From positions 1 to 18,992 of the forward strand of contig CAXPPN010000039.1 in the NCBI GenBank assembly GCA_964219345.1: DNA of 18,992 nt, given 5' to 3'. Below, piece by piece: positions 14,303-18,992 of this stretch. The position numbers and the translations under genes are program-made. Source of the DNA: UBA3537 sp964219345. Its GTDB lineage: Bacteria > Bacteroidota > Bacteroidia > Flavobacteriales > Flavobacteriaceae. Position 1 is the first letter of the stretch. Each line of letters opens with the position of its first letter. The notes below the pieces were generated by a model that saw only the letters and a program-made list of their open reading frames with translations, made no database searches and was not told where the DNA came from.

Positions 14303-15063
14303 TAGAGTTCAATCGGTTTGTATCCTGTCGGTATCTTAAATGGAAACCGTAATGGCTGATTCAAACTTACGGATTTTAAATTCATTTTCAGGGTAGTTTC
14401 CTTTTGATTTTCAACAACTTTAATAGTCATTTGCTGGGGAAATATATCTTCTTCAATGTCTTGAAATGTATGGTAGTATACATTCAATTTTCTGTTTTGA
14501 TTTGGTTGACTGATTATCTGTCCGTCCAACTTAAAAAATCCTGGATTAAAAAGATATAAAACCTCAAAGAAAGCATTTTTCTGTTTTGGTAAAAGCGCAT
14601 AAGATTTTGGATGAGGTTCCTTTTTTAAATCCGATGAATTGTAAGTAAATATCGTATGTCCTAAAAGTAAGTTTTCGATATGCGTAAAATTAAGTTCCAC
14701 GCCCAAAAAGTCTTTAATAAGTGTAAAGTCTCCTTCAAAATAGGTGCGATCTAGCTTATTATACATTTGGACTTTTTCGGGAGTGATTTTTAGTCGAACC
14801 ATATTCAAAAATGCATTAATCCAAATTGTTCGATTGCGTTCCATACGCAAAGTAACAGTGTGAATTTGTGACTTATCGCCCTCAATAAGTTCAATTTTTA
14901 GTCGAGATTGTAAGGTTATAAAATCGGACTTTTTCTTGTTATGAGCTTTTATAATTTGCTTTGCTTTAAGCTTTGGATTGAGCGATGATGAAGACGCTAA
15001 GGTTTGAGTACTTTTGCAGCTAAAAATGAAACAAATTGTTAGATAGAATAAAAAATTTCTCAT
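14302..15063 (-). CDS. DUF4292 family lipoprotein
   Basis: A 253-residue lipoprotein with signal peptide MRNFLFYLTICFIFSC (lipidated Cys16). The mature protein has LQSRLKIELIEGDKSQIHTV, TVTLRMERNRTIWINAF, YFEGDFTLIKDFLGVELNF and a C-terminal LRFPFKIPTGYKPIEL, all typical of the DUF4292 family of Bacteroidota; these are thought to have a LolA/LolB-like fold that handles lipids or lipoproteins. No enzymatic motif is seen. It overlaps the TPR gene by four bases (ATGA) and envC by one (TAATG), so the three are translationally coupled. A role in outer-membrane biogenesis is inferred from this context. Confidence 0.85.
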   Translation of the reverse strand: MRNFLFYLTICFIFSCKSTQTLASSSSLNPKLKAKQIIKAHNKKKSDFITLQSRLKIELIEGDKSQIHTVTLRMERNRTIWINAFLNMVRLKITPEKVQMYNKLDRTYFEGDFTLIKDFLGVELNFTHIENLLLGHTIFTYNSSDLKKEPHPKSYALLPKQKNAFFEVLYLFNPGFFKLDGQIISQPNQNRKLNVYYHTFQDIEEDIFPQQMTIKVVENQKETTLKMNLKSVSLNQPLRFPFKIPTGYKPIEL

Positions 15064-16415
15064 AATTTCAATTGCATTGATTTGGCTTTATCACTAAACG
15101 CCATTGATTTTTTAATATTGTTTTGATTTTTGTAAAGTTCAGCTAATAAATTGAAATACTGTACTGCAATTTCATTGTCTTCAAAAATATAATCTAGACC
15201 TATTTCGAGCATCCCTAAAGCCTGATTCCATTCTTTTAAAGCCATTTGAGATGTGCCATAAACTAAATATAACTCCAATTGAGTAGGAAACAACTCTAAT
15301 TGATCTGTGGTAAAATCTACGGCCTGATTGTATTGTTTTGTCTGAAAATAAAGTTTTGCAACTGTTTTGATTACTGCTAAGTTTTCTGGGGTTTCCTCTA
15401 ATACTTTTTCGTAGAACTCTAGCGCTTTATCTAACTTGTTTTGTTCTAGAAAATATTGACCCCATTCCAAATTTGAACGGTTAGAGGTGTCTAAAGATTC
15501 TGCTGGCTGAACTTCTAACAATATTTCTTTGTACTCTGGATTTTTTTGAACAAACCGCATAAAATCACTCAGCACTTTTACTTTCAAGTAGGGCTCTAAA
15601 ACATTACTTGATGTAACTATTTTCATTGAAGAAATCGCATTGTTATAGTCTTCGGCATCCAAATAAAATTTATATAAGGCCACGTGTGCAATATGAGATT
15701 TCGGATGATTTTTTAGAAATGCCTTAGCCGAAGAAAATGCATCTTCCTTTAAGTTGTATTGGCTTAACGTAAAAATAAGATTAAGAAAATTTTGTTCATT
15801 TTCTGGTGATTCTTTCAAACGATTTTTTAAAAACTTGATATGCTCTTTTTGGTTTTGTGTTCGTTTATATATTTCTATTCGTGTTTGATCGCGTTTCTCT
15901 TGATATCCATAGCGTTTGTCCATAACTTCTATTTGTGCAATCGCTTCGTCAAATTGGCCTGCGCTGGCATACAAATTGACTAAATCTTCTTCATAATCCT
16001 TGTCTTTGTATAACAGTGATTTTACTATTTCTATGGCTTTAATATAATTGTTTTGATGCACATAGAGATGATATAATTTTTCTTTAAACCAAAAATTATT
16101 AGCCTCTAAATCAATGGCTCTTTTTAAATTGCTTTCAGAGCGTTGGTAGGACTTTGTTATAAAATAAAGATCTCCTAATTCATAAAAAACAACAGCACGC
16201 TCTGGGAACAATTCGGCACATTTTACAAAGGCGTCAATGGCTTTGTTGTAATTGTCTATACCTTTTTGTTTCAGACCTTCATAAAAATAATTTTGAAACT
16301 GTATTTCTAAAGGTTGTTTTATGGACGGAAGGCTGTCATTTTCAATTTGAGCGGTACTATCTAGGCCAATAAAAAAACCGAAAAAAAATAACAATATAAA
16401 ACGCATGTTTATCAT
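15060..16415 (-). CDS. Exported tetratricopeptide repeat protein
   Basis: A 451-residue protein with an N-terminal signal peptide (MINMRFILLFFFGFFIGLDSTAQ; an alternative ATG lies three codons in) followed by helical repeats over nearly the whole length. TPR-like units are visible at about 44-110 (YNKAIDAFVKCAELFPERAV, YELGDLYF), about 330-400 (KLDKALEFYEKVLEETPENL, YNQAVDFTTDQLELFPTQ) and toward the C-terminus. It probably acts as a periplasmic scaffold. It overlaps dut by four bases upstream (ATGA) and the DUF4292 gene downstream, which suggests that it works with the envelope proteins encoded next to it. No catalytic domain is seen. Confidence 0.85.
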   Translation of the reverse strand: MINMRFILLFFFGFFIGLDSTAQIENDSLPSIKQPLEIQFQNYFYEGLKQKGIDNYNKAIDAFVKCAELFPERAVVFYELGDLYFITKSYQRSESNLKRAIDLEANNFWFKEKLYHLYVHQNNYIKAIEIVKSLLYKDKDYEEDLVNLYASAGQFDEAIAQIEVMDKRYGYQEKRDQTRIEIYKRTQNQKEHIKFLKNRLKESPENEQNFLNLIFTLSQYNLKEDAFSSAKAFLKNHPKSHIAHVALYKFYLDAEDYNNAISSMKIVTSSNVLEPYLKVKVLSDFMRFVQKNPEYKEILLEVQPAESLDTSNRSNLEWGQYFLEQNKLDKALEFYEKVLEETPENLAVIKTVAKLYFQTKQYNQAVDFTTDQLELFPTQLELYLVYGTSQMALKEWNQALGMLEIGLDYIFEDNEIAVQYFNLLAELYKNQNNIKKSMAFSDKAKSMQLKL

Positions 16416-16846
16416 TGTCGCCCAGTACTTCCAAATCCGCCTTCTCCACGGCTAGTCTCCGACAAATTTATCACCTCGTTCCATTCGGCACGTTCATGTT
16501 TGGCGATGACCATTTGAGCCACTCGATCCCCATTATTGATGGTAAAAATATCATTCGAAAGGTTAACTAAAATGACCCCTATTTCTCCTCTATAGTCAGC
16601 ATCAATAGTTCCAGGGCTATTAAGTACAGAAACACCATGTTTTGCCGCTAGTCCACTTCGTGGACGAACTTGTGCTTCATGCCCCACAGGAAGTTCCATA
16701 AAAAGACCTGTTGGAATGATTTTTCGTTCCAGAGGCTTTAAAACTATAGCATCAACAATATGTGCGCGAAGGTCCATGCCTGCAGAGGCAATTGTTTCAT
16801 AGCTTGGCAAAGCGTGTGACGATTTATTGATAATATTAATCTTCAT
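16412..16846 (-). CDS. dut: Deoxyuridine 5'-triphosphate nucleotidohydrolase (dUTPase)
   Basis: Hydrolyses dUTP to dUMP and pyrophosphate, keeping uracil out of DNA and feeding thymidylate synthesis. The 144-residue trimeric-type enzyme shows all five motifs: SAGMDLRAH (21-29), RPRSGLA (61-67), GTIDADYRGEIG (79-90, catalytic Asp82 and Tyr85), GDRVAQMV (106-113) and the C-terminal arm RGEGGFGSTG (133-142). It lies two bases after the flippase stop and overlaps the TPR gene start by four bases, so it is inside the envelope operon despite its nucleotide-pool role. Confidence 0.97.
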   Translation of the reverse strand: MKINIINKSSHALPSYETIASAGMDLRAHIVDAIVLKPLERKIIPTGLFMELPVGHEAQVRPRSGLAAKHGVSVLNSPGTIDADYRGEIGVILVNLSNDIFTINNGDRVAQMVIAKHERAEWNEVINLSETSRGEGGFGSTGRQ

Positions 16847-16848
16847 AA

Positions 16849-18309
16849 CTAAGATTTAACAAGTTGTTTTAAAAAGTTTTTTTCTTTGATCCATATAACG
16901 GTTATCAAAATTAAAATTAAAAGAATACCAATAAAATAGTGTCCTCTAAAAACATAAAATGAAAGCCCCGAAAAAATAATAGACATCGCTAAATAAAGTC
17001 CAATTTTTTTTAAATTATAAGGAATAGCGTAGTGTTTTTTGCCCAAATTATAAGAAGTCACAGCCATTGTTGCATAAGCAAAAAGTGTTGCTGTTGCAGA
17101 GGCCATATATCCAAATTTTGGTATAAATATGATATTAATCAAAAGTGTGATGAGTGCTCCAAAAATAGAAATATATGCGCCAAATTTGGTACGGTCAGTA
17201 ATTTTGTACCATACCGAAAGATTGTGATAAATACCTAAAAATAAATAAGCTAGCAACAAAATAGGAACTACAGTCATGGCTTCCCAATAGGCCTCGTTTG
17301 GAATCAAAATCAATTTTAAAACATCGACAAAAACAACAACAGATAATAAAATCAAAGCGCCAAAAATGACAAAGAATTCTAAGATTTTGGCATAATTCGT
17401 TTTGGCATCTGTATCTTTTGCGTTGTTGAAAAAGAAGGGCTCAACACCCAGTCGATAAGCTGTTGCAAAAAGCATCATAAACAATGCCAGTTTGTAGCAC
17501 GCTGAGTAAGTTCCTATAGCATCTTTGGATAAATTTTCTGGAAGTAAACGTTCTAATAAAATGCGATCAAAGGTTTCATTAATTGAAAAGGCAACGCCTG
17601 CCACAAGGACAGGAAAAGCATAGCGTAACATTTTTTTCCAAAGTGTTGTGCTAAAAGAATAGTTCAATTTAAAATAAAAAGAAATCAAAAGTAAAAGGGT
17701 AACACCACTAGCAATAACATTAGCAATAAAAATATAATGAACTTCAAAATCTGGCTTGTAGAATGTTTGCCAAAGTGTTGAAGTTTCAGCCCATGATTTT
17801 AAATATAAAAGCAAGACAATATTAAGCCCTAAATTCAAAATAACATTTGTAAGCTTCACTACGGTATATTTAATTGTTTTGCCTAATGCCCTTAAATAAG
17901 CAAAGGGAATAATGACCAGCGCATCAAAAAATAGAATCCAGAGCACCAAAACAATATAGTCGGCATCAATATGAATAAGGCTTGAAAGATCTTGCCTAAA
18001 TATATAGCCTATTACCAAAACCATAGTTGAAGTCAATAATAAGGAAATAGCTGAGGTGCTTAACACCGTTTTTTTATGTTCATCACTATTAAAAAACCGA
18101 AAAAAAGCAGTTTCCATACCATAGGCCAAAAGCACATTAAATAGAACAAAGTAGGCAAAAATAAGAGAAACATCACCGTAGTCGGCAACATTCGATAACA
18201 CGGACTTGTCGGTGTGCAAACGTACCAACAAAAAGCTAATCATCTTGGGCACTACTGTTGCTAGGCCATAGATAAATGTTTGTTTATAAAGCGTTTTTAA
18301 ACGACTCAA
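16849..18309 (-). CDS. Wzx-like oligosaccharide/lipopolysaccharide flippase
   Basis: A 486-residue integral membrane protein with about 12-14 hydrophobic segments. The start reads as SRLKTLYKQTFIYGLATVVP, typical of the polysaccharide biosynthesis (MOP/Wzx) superfamily that flips undecaprenyl-linked sugars across the inner membrane. Other typical parts are YGMETAFFRFF (about 63-73) and LRYAFPVLVAGVAFSINETFDRILL (about 228-252). The start codon is TTG at 18309, with a good AAAAGGA ribosome binding site five bases upstream. The first in-frame Met would fall inside the first membrane helix, so TTG is preferred. It heads the operon flippase-dut-TPR-DUF4292-envC. Confidence 0.88.
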   Translation of the reverse strand: MSRLKTLYKQTFIYGLATVVPKMISFLLVRLHTDKSVLSNVADYGDVSLIFAYFVLFNVLLAYGMETAFFRFFNSDEHKKTVLSTSAISLLLTSTMVLVIGYIFRQDLSSLIHIDADYIVLVLWILFFDALVIIPFAYLRALGKTIKYTVVKLTNVILNLGLNIVLLLYLKSWAETSTLWQTFYKPDFEVHYIFIANVIASGVTLLLLISFYFKLNYSFSTTLWKKMLRYAFPVLVAGVAFSINETFDRILLERLLPENLSKDAIGTYSACYKLALFMMLFATAYRLGVEPFFFNNAKDTDAKTNYAKILEFFVIFGALILLSVVVFVDVLKLILIPNEAYWEAMTVVPILLLAYLFLGIYHNLSVWYKITDRTKFGAYISIFGALITLLINIIFIPKFGYMASATATLFAYATMAVTSYNLGKKHYAIPYNLKKIGLYLAMSIIFSGLSFYVFRGHYFIGILLILILITVIWIKEKNFLKQLVKS

Positions 18310-18314
18310 AGTAA

Positions 18315-18321
18315 TCCTTTT
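18315..18321 (-). promoter_or_regulatory. Ribosome binding site supporting the flippase TTG start
   Basis: AAAAGGA on the minus strand, five bases before TTG at 18309. Strong Shine-Dalgarno sequences are uncommon in this window, so this one helps choose a non-ATG start. Confidence 0.6.
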
Positions 18322-18365
18322 GTGAGCTTAAAAATACACTTTTTAAACCATTTACAATAATTATT

Positions 18366-18863
18366 CTATTGAGGTGGAGGAAACAAAGGATATGAAATTG
18401 TTAAGCGACGCTCTAAATTTTCAATCTTACAATAATAGCGTTTCCCTTTCATTAAATAACTCAATATACAAGCATTATTTTCAATCTCAAATGGAGATGA
18501 ATCTTTGAGCGGAAGAAGTTGGTTATTTAGCTCTGCCAAGGGCTCATTACTCAATATTATATCTTGACGTTTATTATTAATCGTATTAATATGGCCAACT
18601 ATAATATTTTGATAAACTACTGCTTTCGTACGCTGACCTTGAAAATGAATACTATCGGGGACAATAGCATTAAGATTTTTAATCGGTAAAATTACATCTA
18701 TTCCACTACCGCTACCTTGTACTCCAGAGCTCCAGGGCTGATAATAAGGCGATTCTATTTGAAAAGGTATTTCAGATTGGAAATGTATTGAGCGAGTGCT
18801 TTTACAGCTATTTAAAAAAGACAAAAAAAGAGACAAAATGATATAAAAATATTTAAAATTCAT
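18366..18863 (-). CDS. Lipoprotein of unknown function
   Basis: A 165-residue protein with a lipoprotein signal MNFKYFYIILSLFLSFLNSC (Cys20). The mature part has an N-terminal YYQPWSSGVQGSGSGIDVIL segment (about 41-60), a mixed beta-rich middle (DSIHFQGQRTKAVVYQNIIVGH) and a polar C-terminus ending in prolines. I do not recognise a family; the predicted beta content and the Gly/Ser-rich WSSGVQGSGSG are the most distinctive parts. Its ATG directly follows the TAA of the upstream 42-codon frame with no gap, so translation is probably coupled. A gap of 56 bases separates it from the flippase start. Confidence 0.75.
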   Translation of the reverse strand: MNFKYFYIILSLFLSFLNSCKSTRSIHFQSEIPFQIESPYYQPWSSGVQGSGSGIDVILPIKNLNAIVPDSIHFQGQRTKAVVYQNIIVGHINTINNKRQDIILSNEPLAELNNQLLPLKDSSPFEIENNACILSYLMKGKRYYCKIENLERRLTISYPLFPPPQ

Positions 18864-18992
18864 TTAATTATTAATTTCAACCGGAAATGGGGATGCTGTT
18901 ATTGAAAGTGAAACTGATTTATTTTGATTTTGTGTGTTTGCTGACATACAAAAAAACATAAAAGTTAATAAAAAGAAATATTTAGGCTTCAT
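18864..18992 (-). CDS. Short exported peptide (42 codons, reaches window edge)
   Basis: The ATG is at the last base of the window (18992). The frame encodes a signal peptide MKPKYFFLLTFMFFCMSANT followed by about 20 residues (QNQNKSVSLSITASPFPVEI, then two Asn). The basic start, hydrophobic core and S-A-N-T-Q end look like a secretion signal, so 18992 may be the true start, but a longer frame reaching beyond the window cannot be excluded. The TAA at 18866-18864 abuts the ATG of the downstream lipoprotein. Family unknown. Confidence 0.5.
   Translation of the reverse strand: MKPKYFFLLTFMFFCMSANTQNQNKSVSLSITASPFPVEINN

Overview
The window looks like a chromosomal segment of a member of the Bacteroidota, most likely Flavobacteriaceae. 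It is AT-rich. It carries a gliding-motility lipoprotein gene (gldH), a DUF4292 lipoprotein and an HU-CCDC81/SPOR fusion, all typical of this lineage. Several starts have upstream TAnnTTTG boxes of the Bacteroidota promoter type. Genes are tightly packed, with many overlapping stops and starts. I see no rRNA, tRNA, CRISPR array, insertion sequence or phage gene.

Layout. Bases 1-1206 (+) hold the 3' part of a two-domain oligopeptide-type ABC ATPase. A minus-strand block follows, in transcription order trhO (7850-6756), ricT, gldH, a class A penicillin-binding protein, scoA and scoB (ending at 1201). It joins tRNA modification, a cysteine-rich RicT protein, gliding motility, peptidoglycan synthesis and ketone-body/acetoacetate CoA transfer. 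recA (+) starts at 8062, divergent from trhO, and meets plsC (-) head-on. The apparent recA terminator lies inside the plsC 3' coding end. plsC and trpS (+, 9900-10868) diverge from a short promoter region.

The main discovery is at 10865-11181 (-). This stretch looks non-coding but is a collapsed dprA gene. The N-terminal helical region is joined directly to the C-terminal winged-helix domain, and the whole Rossmann DNA-binding core is missing. The joint is out of frame at an A7 run, and a TGA interrupts the conserved C-terminal LPGK motif. DprA loads RecA onto incoming DNA during transformation, so this lineage has probably lost DprA-dependent competence unless a second copy exists.

From 11279 a plus-strand group carries the HU/SPOR envelope protein, a 51-residue two-helix membrane protein and a hotdog acyl-CoA thioesterase. 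A tightly coupled minus-strand operon covers the rest: a Wzx-like flippase (TTG start with a clear ribosome binding site), dut, a TPR protein, a DUF4292 lipoprotein and an EnvC-type amidase activator, with neighbouring genes overlapping or nearly touching. Upstream of it lie an unrecognised lipoprotein and, at the window edge, a 42-codon reading frame for a very short exported peptide.

No complete new defence or mobile system is visible. The most unusual signals are the dprA remnant with its slippery junction, the recA terminator inside plsC, and the peptide/lipoprotein pair at the right edge.
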